From an uncultured Anaerobiospirillum sp. (GTDB taxonomy: Bacteria > Pseudomonadota > Gammaproteobacteria > Enterobacterales > Succinivibrionaceae), in NCBI GenBank assembly GCA_944392765.1, contig CALXXU010000024.1, positions 1-35,775 of the forward strand: a stretch of DNA of 35,775 bases, in the 5' to 3' direction. The notes under the pieces were generated by a model. That model worked only from the letters and a program-made list of their open reading frames with translations, was not told where the DNA came from and did no database searches. This document shows, piece after piece, positions 8,889-17,802 of this stretch (position 1 is the stretch's first letter; each line of letters opens with the position of its first letter). The translations under genes and the position numbers were made by a program.

Positions 8889-9347
8889 TTACTCAGCCAT
8901 ACCTGGACGAATCAGAGGCTTCTTTAAGTAATTAAAGAGGTTCTCTGCGACCATGTTTAAGACTTCCTTGATCGAGCTTAACTCTGGGTCGTACTGATTG
9001 ATAAAGACTGGCTCACAATCAGGCTCGTAGTAGCAGACCGACGAGAAGACGGCATCGACGTCCGTCTCCGATAAGGTCAGAGAACAGCGGAAATCAACAA
9101 AGCGATCGACACCGGCTTGAGCCAGTAATGGGTCGCGCATGATCTTATGGAAGTTGATGACCGACATGCTGCGATCATCTAAAAAGATGTGATCGGGACG
9201 CACACCAACGCGCACCCAATGCTCAGCCTTATCAAATGCGCGCTCAAGTGGGGAATCGGAGTGGAAGATAAATGGTACTTCGTAATCCGAGCCAGGTGGC
9301 GGAGTCAGCGGATCGTTGCTCTTCTCAAAATCATCATTATCAGACAT
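8889..9347 (-). CDS. hypothetical protein downstream of glnS
   Basis: A 152-aa acidic protein with a low-complexity N-terminus (SDNDDFEKSNDPLTPPPG) and no signal peptide or membrane segment. No family was recognised. The ATG at 9347 has a strong AAGGAG 7 nt upstream. It follows glnS by 19 bp on the same strand and ends before a terminator, so it is almost certainly in one transcript with glnS. The middle section (HIFLDDRSMSVINFHKIM) alternates strand and helix and looks like a small globular domain. Its role is unknown. Confidence 0.75.
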   Translation of the reverse strand: MSDNDDFEKSNDPLTPPPGSDYEVPFIFHSDSPLERAFDKAEHWVRVGVRPDHIFLDDRSMSVINFHKIMRDPLLAQAGVDRFVDFRCSLTLSETDVDAVFSSVCYYEPDCEPVFINQYDPELSSIKEVLNMVAENLFNYLKKPLIRPGMAE

Positions 9348-9366
9348 GGATATCTCCTTGACGCGC

Positions 9367-11037
9367 TTAAGCCTGAGCCTTCTTAGTCTCGCGCAAAGCG
9401 ACCGTTAAGTTAAAGACTGGGTGGCCTTCCGTTGAGTACTTGCTATCGACGCAGAAATAGCCTTCGCGCTCAAACTGGAAGCTATCGCCCACCTTAGCTT
9501 GAGCTAAGGAGGCTTCTAAGGCAGCATGCTCAATCACCTCAACCGAGTTCTTATCAACGCAAGCTAAGAAATCCTCGGCGGCACCTGGGTTTGGCACCGT
9601 GAACAGGCGCTGGTAGAGCATGACCTTGCCATCAAAGTAATTGTTGGCATCAACAAAGTGGATGACGCCCTTAGCCTTGTAGCCCTCGACATCGCAGCCG
9701 ACCGAATTTGGAATGGCCTCGACGTGGATGCAGGTAACCTTACCGTTCTCATCCTTGTCGCACGAGGTGGCCTTGACGATATAGCCATGGCGCAGACGTA
9801 CTAAGCCGCCTAACTTCAGGCGCTTGTACTGCTTATTGGCCTCCTCACGGAAGTCGGCCTCGTCGATGTAAAGCTCCTTGGAGAAGGAAACCTCACGCGA
9901 GCCTAACTCAGGCTTATCTGGGTGATTTGGCACGGTAAAGGAGGTAGCGGTGACACCCTCGGCCCCGTAATTGTCGATCACGAGCTTTAATGGATGCAGC
10001 ACAGCCATCGCACGTGGCGCATTGGCATTTAAGTCCTCGCGAATGCAGGACTCAAGCGCGGTCATCTCGACCGTATTCTCTTGCTTGGTCACACCGATAC
10101 GGCGGCAGAACTCGCGGATCGAAGCTGGGGTATAGCCGCGACGGCGCAGGCCCGAGATCGTAGTTAAACGAGGATCATCCCAACCATCGACATAGCCTTC
10201 ATTGACCAAGAGATTGAGCTTGCGCTTAGAGGTAATCGAATACTCTAAGTTCAAGCGGCTCATCTCGTACTGATGTGGGTGGCAATCAATCGAGATATGC
10301 TCTAACACCCAGTCGTAGAGACGGCGATTGTCTTGGAACTCCAAGGTGCAAATGGAGTGGGTGATGTGCTCGATGGCGTCTGAGATGCAGTGGGTAAAGT
10401 CGTACATCGGGTAGATGCACCACTTATCGCCGGTGAGTGCGTGCGTGGCGTAGCGTACGCGGTAAATAACCGGATCACGCATGCAGATGAAAGGCGAGGC
10501 CATATCGATCTTGGCACGCAAGCAGGCCTTACCTTCCTCAAACTCGCCATTCTTCATCTTCTCAAAGAGGGCGCGATTTTCCTCGACTGAGCGATCACGA
10601 TATGGGCTGTTCTTGCCCGGCTCCTTTAAGGTACCGCGATACTCGCGAATCTCGTCAGGAGTAAGCTCGTCGACATAGGCTAAGCCCTTATCAATCAGCT
10701 CTAAAGCAAAGTGATAGAGTTGATCGAAGTAATCGGAGGAGTGGCGCACCTCGCCGGACCACTGAAAGCCCAGCCACTGCACGTCGCGCTTAATCGAATT
10801 GATGTACTCCATATCCTCTTTAACTGGATTGGTGTCATCAAAGCGCAGGTTGCAGGTGCCCTGGTAGTCACGGGCCAGGCCAAAGTTTAAGCAAATGCTC
10901 TTAGCGTGGCCAATGTGTAAGTAGCCATTTGGCTCAGGAGGGAAGCGGGTTGCGACATGATCGTGACGGCCCGACTTGAGGTCCTCATCAATGATGTCCG
11001 TAATAAAGTTGCGTGGAATTTTCTCGACCGAATCCAT
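9367..11037 (-). CDS. glnS: glutaminyl-tRNA synthetase
   Basis: Class Ic enzyme that charges tRNA-Gln with glutamine in the cytoplasm. From the ATG at 11037 it has 556 aa (E. coli 554). This start matches the E. coli N-terminus ([12 protein letters not shown]) and has GGAGAG 4-5 nt upstream; the earlier ATG-like start at 11061 would add eight non-homologous residues. The HIGH signature is at residues 41-44 ([17 protein letters not shown]). The KMSKS equivalent reads ITSKRKL, near residue 270, where enterics have [15 protein letters not shown] and a C-terminal anticodon-binding beta-barrel are present. A 152-aa unknown gene shares its transcript. Confidence 0.97.
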   Translation of the reverse strand: MDSVEKIPRNFITDIIDEDLKSGRHDHVATRFPPEPNGYLHIGHAKSICLNFGLARDYQGTCNLRFDDTNPVKEDMEYINSIKRDVQWLGFQWSGEVRHSSDYFDQLYHFALELIDKGLAYVDELTPDEIREYRGTLKEPGKNSPYRDRSVEENRALFEKMKNGEFEEGKACLRAKIDMASPFICMRDPVIYRVRYATHALTGDKWCIYPMYDFTHCISDAIEHITHSICTLEFQDNRRLYDWVLEHISIDCHPHQYEMSRLNLEYSITSKRKLNLLVNEGYVDGWDDPRLTTISGLRRRGYTPASIREFCRRIGVTKQENTVEMTALESCIREDLNANAPRAMAVLHPLKLVIDNYGAEGVTATSFTVPNHPDKPELGSREVSFSKELYIDEADFREEANKQYKRLKLGGLVRLRHGYIVKATSCDKDENGKVTCIHVEAIPNSVGCDVEGYKAKGVIHFVDANNYFDGKVMLYQRLFTVPNPGAAEDFLACVDKNSVEVIEHAALEASLAQAKVGDSFQFEREGYFCVDSKYSTEGHPVFNLTVALRETKKAQA

Positions 11038-11460
11038 CGCGCTCTCCAATTCAAAACACAAGCCCCACTATGCAATTAGCTGGACTCAATCATATAGCGC
11101 GGCTCAGCGCTGCTCTAAGCACAGTTAATTGCAGTGTGGGGGCTTCCAAACTGCGGCAGCCCAAGCGTCAAGTTCCGACTTAGGTGGCCCTGACCTGGGG
11201 CGGGGCATTTTAGCGCAAAATCCGACTTTTGTCGGGTTCCAAAGACACAAAATGCGCCCGAGGCGCCGTCAATCTCACGGGATTTTAGCAAAGCCCGCCC
11301 CTAAGTTCAAAGCTCTCAGAACCATCCCCACGCTTTTTGGCGTTTTTCTCGCCATTTTCGCGGTAAATAGGCTACAATAGGCCGCACTTTTTTGAGCTAA
11401 GCCGAGAGGTTGGTTGCGTCCTGCCACCTCCACCCTGAGTTCGTTGAGGGACAAAAGACA
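11038..11460. other. divergent intergenic region between glnS and maoP
   Basis: No gene is seen. A plus-strand -10-like TACAAT (11373-11378) lies 83 bp before maoP, without a good -35. A small hairpin ccgac-tttt-gtcgg sits near 11222-11235. Promoters for both flanking genes must be here, but I cannot place that of glnS. Confidence 0.4.
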
Positions 11461-11808
11461 ATGAGCTTTGAATCTGAAAAGCAATTTAACGACTTTCAAC
11501 ACTTTGCCCGTGGCATCCGTCGTTCGGGCGAGTTCTCGATTCGTGAAAGTGGCATTTTAGAGCAATGCGGCACCGCAATGATGGAGCTGCACTTAGGCCA
11601 GCGCAAGCCAGCTGACGAGACCGAGAAGGTCTTCTTAGAGCAGTTACACTCTGACGACGTGATCACCGATCCATATGCCAAGATCTTCAAGAAGTATCTG
11701 CAAGTGATCCAGCCACGCCGTCTGCACCGTCTGTGCACCGTCGGCGCCGACGATGAAATGAGCGGCGGCGATTTTTCCGGTGGTGGCGACGAGGGCTCCA
11801 TCGAGTAA
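11461..11808 (+). CDS. maoP: MaoP/YifE family (DUF413) protein
   Basis: A 115-aa protein matching the gammaproteobacterial DUF413 family. In E. coli, MaoP is needed with the maoS site for Ori macrodomain organisation. The typical order is seen: FNDFQHFARGIRRSGEFSI (residues 7-25), a SGILEQCGTAMMELHLG segment near 27-43, RKPADETEK, then YAKIFKKYLQ followed by PRRLHRL near 76-96. The C-terminus is acidic and glycine-rich, as in relatives. The ATG at 11461 has GAGGGA about 10 nt upstream. It stands alone, divergent from glnS and convergent with the flagellar operon. No candidate maoS-like site was identified. Confidence 0.85.
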   Translation: MSFESEKQFNDFQHFARGIRRSGEFSIRESGILEQCGTAMMELHLGQRKPADETEKVFLEQLHSDDVITDPYAKIFKKYLQVIQPRRLHRLCTVGADDEMSGGDFSGGGDEGSIE

Positions 11809-11856
11809 GCCCCCCGCTTACTTTAAGCGTGCTGCTTGCAGCAAGCAGCGCGCTTA

Positions 11857-11901
11857 CCATAAGAAAGGCCGCAGTCCTGAGGACTGCGGCCTTTCTTATG
11901 G
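11857..11901. terminator. perfect 21-bp bidirectional terminator between maoP and fliR
   Basis: Positions 11857-11877 pair without mismatch with 11881-11901 around a 3-nt loop (tga). The stem carries aaagaaagg on one arm and cctttctt on the other, giving T-rich 3' arms in both directions. A second hairpin, gctgcttgc/gcaagcagc (11831-11839 with 11841-11849), lies just before it. It separates two converging transcripts. Confidence 0.85.
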
Positions 11902-11927
11902 CTGCTAAATACGTTTGCCTTTTGGGA

Positions 11928-12728
11928 CTAGAAAATGCCCTCGCACGAGGTACCCATCAAGGTGCAGGTGTCGCTCATCAGCGTGTTGATCGCGATCGTG
12001 AAATTGCCCATGAAGGCATTGAGACTGACCATGAGCACGAACATGCCCACGATTAAGGCGATGGCAAAGCCCATCGAGAAGACGTTGAGCTGTGGTGCGG
12101 CACGAGTCATAACACCGAAGGTGAAGTTGACCACAAGCAAGGTGCAGATCGCAGCAAAGGCGGTCGACAGAGCGCATTGGAACATAGTCGCGCCAAAGAA
12201 GATAATGGCCTCAAGCCCCGGCGGGGTAAAGGCGCCCGGCGCAATAGGGATAGTCTCAAAGCTCAAGAGCAAGAGCCGAATAAAGACTAAATGTCCGTCG
12301 ACGGCAAAGAACACCAAGGTGCACAGCACGGTAAAGAACTGGCCGATAATTGGCGCATTAGTGCCCGAGACCGGGTCGACTAAGGAGGCAAAGCCTAAAC
12401 CGGTCTGCATCGCCACCGCTTGGCCTGCTAGCACAAAGCACTGGGCTAAGTACTGAGTCATAAAGCCGATACCGGCGCCAATCACCACCTGCGAAATCGT
12501 GGTGACAATACCTAAAACCGAAAAGGACTGAATGTCCGTGCGCACCGCTGGGATATTAGGCAAAAAGCACACGGTGATCGTGAGCGCGAGCAAGGCCCGC
12601 ACGCGGGTAGGCACTGAGCCTGCGCTAAAGACCATAAACGCCATGAGGAAGCCGCTCACGCGACACAATGGCCACATGATCGAATCAATCGAATTGAGCA
12701 TGAACGGCTCAAGGAAATTGATACCCAT
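11928..12728 (-). CDS. fliR: flagellar export-gate membrane protein FliR
   Basis: Part of the FliPQR export gate of the flagellar type III secretion system in the inner membrane. The 266 aa hold about six hydrophobic segments, beginning RVSGFLMAFMVFSAGSVP (residues 23-40). The family features VIGAGIGF, QTGLGFASLVDP and TRAAPQLNVFSMGFAIAL are present. The ATG at 12728 has AGAGGG about 9 nt upstream and follows fliQ by 15 bp. It is the last gene of the fliK-R block: a terminator follows and flhB, which often comes next in related bacteria, is not here. Confidence 0.95.
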   Translation of the reverse strand: MGINFLEPFMLNSIDSIMWPLCRVSGFLMAFMVFSAGSVPTRVRALLALTITVCFLPNIPAVRTDIQSFSVLGIVTTISQVVIGAGIGFMTQYLAQCFVLAGQAVAMQTGLGFASLVDPVSGTNAPIIGQFFTVLCTLVFFAVDGHLVFIRLLLLSFETIPIAPGAFTPPGLEAIIFFGATMFQCALSTAFAAICTLLVVNFTFGVMTRAAPQLNVFSMGFAIALIVGMFVLMVSLNAFMGNFTIAINTLMSDTCTLMGTSCEGIF

Positions 12729-12743
12729 GACGTCAAGCCCTCT

Positions 12744-13013
12744 TTAGGCGATAACCGAGGGGATGGAATGCACCAGCTCAATGAAGAAATCCATAAGCTT
12801 GGTTAAGCCCCAATGCGCGCCCCACATCAAGCCTAAAACGGTGATCAGAAGACGCGGCAAGAACGATAAGGTCTGCTCGTTAATCGAAGTGGCCGCTTGG
12901 AATACGGACACCATCAAGCCCACAAACAGCGAGGGCAGAATGGACGCAGACACCAGGATTGCCACTAAGCCCAAGGCTGAGCGCACTACCTCAACAAAAA
13001 CCTCTGGCTCCAT
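12744..13013 (-). CDS. fliQ: flagellar export-gate protein FliQ
   Basis: An 89-aa inner-membrane protein of the FliPQR gate, with the standard two-helix layout: AILVSASILPSLFVGLMVSVF (about residues 18-38) and LLITVLGLMWGAHWGLT (about 55-72). The sequence ATSINEQTLSFLPRL between them is the FliQ/SctS signature (Q-AT-I-EQTL-F-P). The ATG at 13013 has GGGAGG 5-6 nt upstream. Spacing is 73 bp after fliP and 15 bp before fliR. Confidence 0.96.
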   Translation of the reverse strand: MEPEVFVEVVRSALGLVAILVSASILPSLFVGLMVSVFQAATSINEQTLSFLPRLLITVLGLMWGAHWGLTKLMDFFIELVHSIPSVIA

Positions 13014-13064
13014 CGATGCCTCCCAGATACAAAGCCATTACGCCCGACGCGGGCTCCCTTATAA

Positions 13065-13104
13065 CCCTACGCAGGCACCCCTATCCCTACGCGGGCACAC
13101 CAAT
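13065..13104. repeat. 20-nt tandem duplication spanning the fliP stop codon
   Basis: Copy 1 is 13065-13084 and copy 2 is 13085-13104. Both begin ccctacgc and contain ggcac; they differ at about four positions. Copy 2 holds the fliP stop (13087-13089) and its last codons, so copy 1 is a second stop-bearing piece lying past the gene end. Confidence 0.7.
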
Positions 13105-13914
13105 GCCGTAGGACGCGATTAAGGTACCCATGATCAAGGTCCAGCCATCGACCAGCACGAAGAGCATCAGCTTGAACGGCAAGGACACGATCATAGGCGA
13201 GAGCATCATCATACCCATGGCCATAAGGATGGATGCGACCACCAGGTCAATGATGAGGAACGGCAAGAAGAGCATGAAACCGATTTGGAACGCTGTCTTC
13301 AGCTCCGAGACCACGAAGGCTGGAATTAAGACATGCAGTGGCACTTCCTCGACGGTGCTGACATGAACATCGGCATACTCCATAAAGGCGTTTAAGTCCG
13401 ACATACGAGTCTGCTCGCGCATAAACTGATGCAGCGGGCGTTGGCCGATTTCAATCGCCTCACGGGCTTGGATCTCATCATTAGCGTACGGGACAATGGC
13501 CTCATTGTAGATGCGATTTAAGGTCGGGGTCATGATGTACAAGGTCATAAAGAGCGCCAGGCCAATTAAGATTTGGTTAGATGGCGAGCTTTGTAAACCC
13601 AGTGCCTGACGCAAAATCGCCAAGACCACCACGATACGCACAAATGAGGTCGTCATAATGATAATCGACGGCAAGAAGGTCAAAAGCGTCATGAGCATGA
13701 CCACTTGCAGCGAAATCGAATAGTCCTGAGTGCCGTCAGGGTTAGTCTTAACGGTAAAGGCAGTCATATCGAGATCGGCCGCGTACGCCGCCGAAGACGA
13801 CCAGTACAAAATGATGCCCGAGATGAGCGCAAGGAGCAGCGAACCGACAAAGAGGCGTTTTAGCCCCGCAAGGTGCGCGCGCGCCTCGTCTCGACTCAGG
13901 TTGCTATAAAACAT
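13087..13914 (-). CDS. fliP: flagellar export-gate protein FliP
   Basis: Main FliPQR gate subunit, with a cleavable signal and about four membrane helices. 275 aa. The N-terminus has a short charged leader, then a hydrophobic signal ending near SSAAYAAD (about 40-47), a little longer than usual. Family signatures are LPSIIIMTTSFVRIVVVL (about 82-99), LRQALGLQSSPSNQIL, and in the C-terminal half LIPAFVVSELKTAFQIGFM and MGMMMLSPMIVSLPFK. The ATG at 13914 has GTGAGGAAAGAGA directly upstream. It follows fliO by 126 bp; that gap holds three copies of a ccaagttc-type repeat. Confidence 0.96.
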   Translation of the reverse strand: MFYSNLSRDEARAHLAGLKRLFVGSLLLALISGIILYWSSSAAYAADLDMTAFTVKTNPDGTQDYSISLQVVMLMTLLTFLPSIIIMTTSFVRIVVVLAILRQALGLQSSPSNQILIGLALFMTLYIMTPTLNRIYNEAIVPYANDEIQAREAIEIGQRPLHQFMREQTRMSDLNAFMEYADVHVSTVEEVPLHVLIPAFVVSELKTAFQIGFMLFLPFLIIDLVVASILMAMGMMMLSPMIVSLPFKLMLFVLVDGWTLIMGTLIASYGIGVPA

Positions 13915-13956
13915 TCTCTTTCCTCACAAATCGGTCATTTACCCACAAGAGCGCAA

Positions 13957-14003
13957 GCCAAGTTCGCGCCAAGTTCACACCACGCTCACCCCAAGTTCAC
14001 ACC
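13957..14003. repeat. short direct repeats between fliO and fliP
   Basis: Three copies of ccaagttc(g/a)c lie in this gap, the last two both reading ccaagttcacacca. There is no hairpin and no ORF. It is one of several short repeat clusters between flagellar genes. Confidence 0.55.
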
Positions 14004-14040
14004 AAGTGTAGCCTAGTGAGCCTGGTCACAGCCCACCGGC

Positions 14041-15312
14041 CTAATTTACGTCAGCGCGTTTGTCCTTAGCGCTCTCTGCTGGTATCTCCTCCGGCGTCGT
14101 GCCCTTAGTTAAGCCCTCAGGCAGCGGCGGCAAGGTCTCACTATCATCAGGAGCAAGCTCGGTGTCGGCCACCCACGGCGTGCTCTTTAGTGCCGCAATA
14201 ACTTCGGCGGTATTTACCGCACGATCCGCAGGGCCTTGATTGCTAGCTGCTGCTTGGCTTCCTGTAGGCTCCGCTGCGTCCATCAAGCCCGCTGCTTGCG
14301 CCGCCTGCGTGGTACGGTCATAGGCTTGGGCAAACACCGCGCTAAAGGCGGCATTGTCAGCGGCAGCACCTGTGGCATTACCTGCAGCACTACCGGTAGC
14401 GGCCTTTTTCTCTTGCATATAAGCCATGAACTGCGCGGCAAAGCGGTCAAACTCCGCGCGCGTGTAAGGCGCAGTTGGCTTAGCTTCCGGCTCATCCGGC
14501 TCGTCCGGCTCGGTTAAATCCATCAGGAAATTTACGTTATTAGCAGTTACACCCAAGAGGATATGGCGCTTTCCTACTTGCAGTTGCACTACACGCTCTT
14601 TAGGGCCGACCGCCATTTGCGCCTCAAGGCACATTGGGCCCACTGAGCGCTGCACTAAGCGCGACTTCTTAAGCAAGAAAGCAAAAAGGACTATCACGCC
14701 CAAAATAGCGATAGTGGAGAGCAGCCATTTAATGATGCCGCCAGCGGTACTGAGGTTATTTTCCGCAAGCGGGCCTGAGCGCTTCGGGCGCTCCTCTGCG
14801 CTAAAGCTGGCGAGCGTATCATCAAAGCTCTTGCCTTGCGCCACCGTGGATCCTGGAGCAGCAGCTTGCGCCTGGGCCGCAGATGCGCCCTGAGCCGCAG
14901 GCGTGTCTTCAGCAGCAGTTTGCGCCGGGTCAGTCTCTGGTGGAGCAGCGGTTTCAGCGGCTTGAGCATCAGCGACGTGAGCATCGGCAGCTTGCAGCGC
15001 AGTAGCCTGCTCGGCAGCTTGCGGCGCAGTAGCTTGCTCAGTAGCTTGCGGCGCAGTAGCTTGCTCAGTAGCTTGCGGCGCAGTGACCTCCTCAAGTGCT
15101 GGTGACTTATTGGAGGCTGCCTCAGGTGCTGGCGGCTGATAGGTCGCAGCTGGGGCGATCTCAGGGGCACGCGCCGAAGCTTGCTCTTCTGGGGTAGATG
15201 CCGAGATAAGCTGCGGATCTGGGGCTGAGTTTTCCTCGGCGTACCCTGGAGTAAGGGCGGTGGTGCAAATTAAGGTCGCAAGAGCTGACCACAAGGCGAT
15301 ACGAGCGGGCAT
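14041..15312 (-). CDS. fliO: flagellar protein FliO with long Ala/Gln/Pro-rich periplasmic region
   Basis: FliO assists assembly of the FliP ring. The frame opens at 15462, but the ATG at 15312 starts directly with a signal peptide (MPARIALWSALATLICTTA, then TPGYAEE), so I prefer it (423 aa). E. coli FliO is ~120 aa. Here about 170 residues rich in A, Q, P, E precede the membrane helix GGIIKWLLSTIAILGVIVLF (about residues 190-209), followed by the conserved small domain with KERVVQLQVGKRHILLGVT. A 9-residue repeat (TEQATAPQA) appears near residues 75-105, encoded by 27-nt tandem repeats at about 15015-15090. The C-terminal ~120 residues are also low complexity. Assignment rests on the core domain and on position between fliN and fliP. 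Confidence 0.85.
   Translation of the reverse strand: MPARIALWSALATLICTTALTPGYAEENSAPDPQLISASTPEEQASARAPEIAPAATYQPPAPEAASNKSPALEEVTAPQATEQATAPQATEQATAPQAAEQATALQAADAHVADAQAAETAAPPETDPAQTAAEDTPAAQGASAAQAQAAAPGSTVAQGKSFDDTLASFSAEERPKRSGPLAENNLSTAGGIIKWLLSTIAILGVIVLFAFLLKKSRLVQRSVGPMCLEAQMAVGPKERVVQLQVGKRHILLGVTANNVNFLMDLTEPDEPDEPEAKPTAPYTRAEFDRFAAQFMAYMQEKKAATGSAAGNATGAAADNAAFSAVFAQAYDRTTQAAQAAGLMDAAEPTGSQAAASNQGPADRAVNTAEVIAALKSTPWVADTELAPDDSETLPPLPEGLTKGTTPEEIPAESAKDKRADVN
15015..15090 (-). repeat. 27-nt coding tandem repeat inside fliO
   Basis: About three near-identical 27-nt units encode TEQATAPQA-type repeats. The unit length is a multiple of three, so copy-number change would keep the reading frame. 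Confidence 0.75.
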
Positions 15313-15377
15313 AGCAAAACGGGCTTTCCAAAAACACAAAAGTGCCAGACGGTGACGGCTGACACTTTGCGGATTAC

Positions 15378-15419
15378 GCCTGTAAGGCTTGATCTTATGC
15401 CTGTAAGGCTCAATCTTAT
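15378..15419. repeat. 21-nt tandem duplication between fliN and fliO
   Basis: gcctgtaaggcttgatctta and the following base (15378-15398) recur at 15399-15419 with two differences. The pair lies in the gap between the fliN stop (15437) and the preferred fliO start (15312). A further hairpin agtgccag/ctgacact lies just beyond, near 15340-15370. Confidence 0.7.
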
Positions 15420-15436
15420 TTAAGGATGGTGAAGCG

Positions 15437-15838
15437 CTATTGCAGCTTCTTGATACGCTCAACCTGGCTGATAACGTCAGTTAAGCGGATACCAAACTTA
15501 TCATTAACGACCACGACTTCGCCGTGAGCAATCAGAGTGCCATTAACCAATACGTCCAGCGGCTCACCAGCTAAACGCTCCAGCTCAATGACCGAGCCTT
15601 GGTTTAACTGTAAGAGGTTGCGGATCGAGATCTTAGCGTGACCTACTTCCATCGTAATGGTAACAGGAATATCTAAGATCGCATCTAACTTCTTACGCTC
15701 TTCACGCGATAGCGGGGCTTTGCTCTTGGAAGGATCCTCAAACTGCTCTAAGTCAGCAGTGTTCATGCCTCCATCCATGCCATCGCCATCAGTGCTTGGC
15801 AGACCTTGGCTCCAATCGGTGTTATCAATTTCCGACAT
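15437..15838 (-). CDS. fliN: flagellar motor switch protein FliN
   Basis: C-ring component that sets rotation direction and aids export-substrate docking; cytoplasmic face of the motor. 133 aa, similar to E. coli FliN (137). An acidic disordered N-terminus (to about residue 45) is followed by the SpoA domain: LDAILDIPVTITMEVGHAK, IRNLLQLNQGSVIELERLAG, EPLDVLVNGTLIAHGEVVVV and KFGIRLTDVIS. The ATG at 15838 has TAGGAGT about 8 nt upstream. fliM lies 101 bp upstream; that gap contains a perfect ctccgg/ccggag hairpin (15856-15874). Confidence 0.97.
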   Translation of the reverse strand: MSEIDNTDWSQGLPSTDGDGMDGGMNTADLEQFEDPSKSKAPLSREERKKLDAILDIPVTITMEVGHAKISIRNLLQLNQGSVIELERLAGEPLDVLVNGTLIAHGEVVVVNDKFGIRLTDVISQVERIKKLQ

Positions 15839-15939
15839 TTCGGCTTACTCCTACACTCCGGAACCAAGCCGGAGACTTGCTCTAAATTCGCGGCGGGACT
15901 ATCAGGTGCGCTTGGGGGATGCGCCCTTAGGCGGCCTGA

Positions 15940-16992
15940 TTAGTCGTCATCAAACTCTTCAAAGTCATCGTCATCTTCAATGTTGATGCCCGAACCCTTG
16001 AGGATCGAGAGATCGCTCTTCATTGAAGGAGGACGCTTGAGGACATCGGAAATCTTGATCGCCAGCTTGTCCTTGGTGCGGCCTAACTTAGCGTGATAGC
16101 TTGGCAGATCTTCGATGTAAACGAGGAGGTTCTCAGGCATCTCGACATTCAAGACATCGCCTGCCTTAAGATCCATCACTTGGCCTAAGCTTAAGACGAG
16201 GTCTAACATCTTAACGCGCATATCAACCTGCACGTCCATAACCTCTTCGCGTAAGGCCTTGTTCCAACGTACGTCCGTGTCGCCCTTATCGGACTGGACA
16301 CCGGCGTCTAACAGCTCGCGGATTGGCTCGATCATCGAGTATGGGAAGGCGATGTGCATATCGCCACCACCACCGTCGAGGTCGATGTGGAATTGGTTAA
16401 CCACCAGCATTTCCGATGGGCTAACGATATTTGCCATTGCTGGGTTAACTTCACTGTCGAGGTACTCAAACTCGACGTCCATTACCGGAGCCCAAGCTTC
16501 CTTGTAGTCCTCAAAGACCATCTTCAGAAGCTTTTGAATAATACGACGCTCGGTTGGGGTGAATTCACGGCCTTCGATCTTGGCACGGAAACGACCCTCA
16601 CCACCGAAGAAGTTCTCAACCAAGATGAAGACTAAACGTGCCTCTAAGGTTACCAGCGCGGTACCCTTGAGGGGACGGAAGCGCACCATGTTCAGCGAGG
16701 TTGGTACGTACAGGGTCTGCACATACTCACCAAACTTCATCATTTTGACGCCGATCCAAGTAACTTCGGCCGAGTGACGCATCATGTTGAAGAGACTGAT
16801 GCGCATATGACGCGCAAAACGCTCATCAACCAGCTCCAAGGTTGGCATACGTCCACGGACGATACGTTCCTGGGAGCCAAAATCAAACGGTTTTACGCCT
16901 TGGCCATCGGGGTTGAAGTCTTGGGTGTCTTCAGTCTCGTCGTTGCCATGCAGCAGCGCGTCGATTTCATCCTGTGTTAAGAACTCAGTCAT
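15940..16992 (-). CDS. fliM: flagellar motor switch protein FliM
   Basis: C-ring protein that binds phospho-CheY and links FliG to FliN. 350 aa, near the usual ~335. The N-terminal CheY-binding peptide LTQDEIDALLHG is intact (residues 5-16), implying CheY-controlled switching. The middle domain runs from about 45 to 235 and includes the GGEGR loop (FFGGEGRF near 130). The C-terminal SpoA domain spans about 250-330. An unusually acidic tail (EDDDDFEEFDDD) ends the protein. The ATG at 16992 lies 30 bp after fliL, with AAGGACA upstream. Confidence 0.97.
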   Translation of the reverse strand: MTEFLTQDEIDALLHGNDETEDTQDFNPDGQGVKPFDFGSQERIVRGRMPTLELVDERFARHMRISLFNMMRHSAEVTWIGVKMMKFGEYVQTLYVPTSLNMVRFRPLKGTALVTLEARLVFILVENFFGGEGRFRAKIEGREFTPTERRIIQKLLKMVFEDYKEAWAPVMDVEFEYLDSEVNPAMANIVSPSEMLVVNQFHIDLDGGGGDMHIAFPYSMIEPIRELLDAGVQSDKGDTDVRWNKALREEVMDVQVDMRVKMLDLVLSLGQVMDLKAGDVLNVEMPENLLVYIEDLPSYHAKLGRTKDKLAIKISDVLKRPPSMKSDLSILKGSGINIEDDDDFEEFDDD

Positions 16993-17022
16993 AACAAGTC
17001 GTGTCCTTTAGCTTCTGCCAGC

Positions 17023-17568
17023 TTACTGCATGACGAAGTTGGTAAATAAAACCTGCTCGACCAATGGATCGTTGATCACACCGGTCAGCTTGGTTCTGAT
17101 ACCATCAAGCAGCAAGCGCTTGAAACGCTCACGACCCGATGGGCTGGCTAAGCTTTCGTAATCTTGCTGCGCGCAAATCTCAGAGATGGTAGCGCTGATC
17201 AAAGGCAAATGCTTTTGTGCCATAGCAGCGTTTTGCACGCCATGAACTACTAAAGCGACATCAACCTGCACCATATGACCACGGCGGTTCTCGCCTGGTA
17301 AGTTAAAGGTGAAGGCCGAATCAAAGCGAATATATTGATCTGCCATTAAGGCAGCGGCATCTTGATCTGACATGCTCCGCTCACCTGCCACCGTCGCAGC
17401 ATCGCTCCCTGAAAAGGAGCTAAATGGCCACTTGTTGTACAAGTAAGCATAGGTGCCGTAACCGCCCACCGCCAAGATGAAGATGAGCACAAAGCCAATC
17501 AAGGCAAGAAGCTTACGGCGTGACTTCGACTTAAAGCCACTATCTAAATCATCAGCTTGCTCTGACAT
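17023..17568 (-). CDS. fliL: flagellar basal-body-associated protein FliL
   Basis: Single-pass inner-membrane protein around the stator. 181 aa: a basic cytoplasmic tail (KSKSRRK), one helix LLALIGFVLIFILAVGGYGT (about residues 20-39), a linker, then a periplasmic domain with FTFNLPG, MVQVDVALVVHG and a C-terminus ending VLFTNFVMQ, the family's typical finish. The ATG at 17568 has GGAGAG about 6 nt upstream. The 290-bp gap from fliK contains a sigma-54-like element, so fliL-fliR could start its own transcript. Confidence 0.94.
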   Translation of the reverse strand: MSEQADDLDSGFKSKSRRKLLALIGFVLIFILAVGGYGTYAYLYNKWPFSSFSGSDAATVAGERSMSDQDAAALMADQYIRFDSAFTFNLPGENRRGHMVQVDVALVVHGVQNAAMAQKHLPLISATISEICAQQDYESLASPSGRERFKRLLLDGIRTKLTGVINDPLVEQVLFTNFVMQ

Positions 17569-17743
17569 CGCTATCTCTCCGTTGCCTACTTGAGCTCAAC
17601 TACCAAAACGAAAAAAAAAGAGAAACTCTCTTATGTGCTGCTCTAAGCTAGCACATCTGAGCCTTAAGATCACGCCCATCAGGGCGATCGCACCTTAGTG
17701 CTAAGTCAAATATTCAGCAAAGGCTTAAGGCTGCCTTATTTTA

Positions 17744-17758
17744 GCAAAGACTGTGCCC
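17744..17758 (-). promoter_or_regulatory. sigma-54-like -24/-12 element upstream of fliL
   Basis: On the minus strand the sequence GGGCACAGTCTTTGC matches TGGCACG-N4-TTGC at nine of eleven defined bases, with the essential GG and GC correctly spaced. Transcription would start near 17732, about 165 nt before fliL. Sigma-54 control of fliK/L operons is known in Vibrio. Confidence 0.5.
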
Positions 17759-17777
17759 GTACCCCTAAAGACAACAC

Positions 17778-17799
17778 AGCCAAGGGCGATGCCTTGGCT
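17778..17799. repeat. hairpin after fliK
   Basis: agccaagg (17778-17785) pairs perfectly with ccttggct (17792-17799). On the minus strand a weak GTGTTGTCTTT follows. It may weakly terminate or stabilise the fliK transcript. Confidence 0.45.
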
Positions 17800-17802
17800 A
17801 TG

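Noticed and set aside
14694-15170. 158-codon arginine/leucine-rich frame inside fliO
   Set aside because: Shadow frame produced by the Ala/Gln repeats of fliO; its composition is artefactual.
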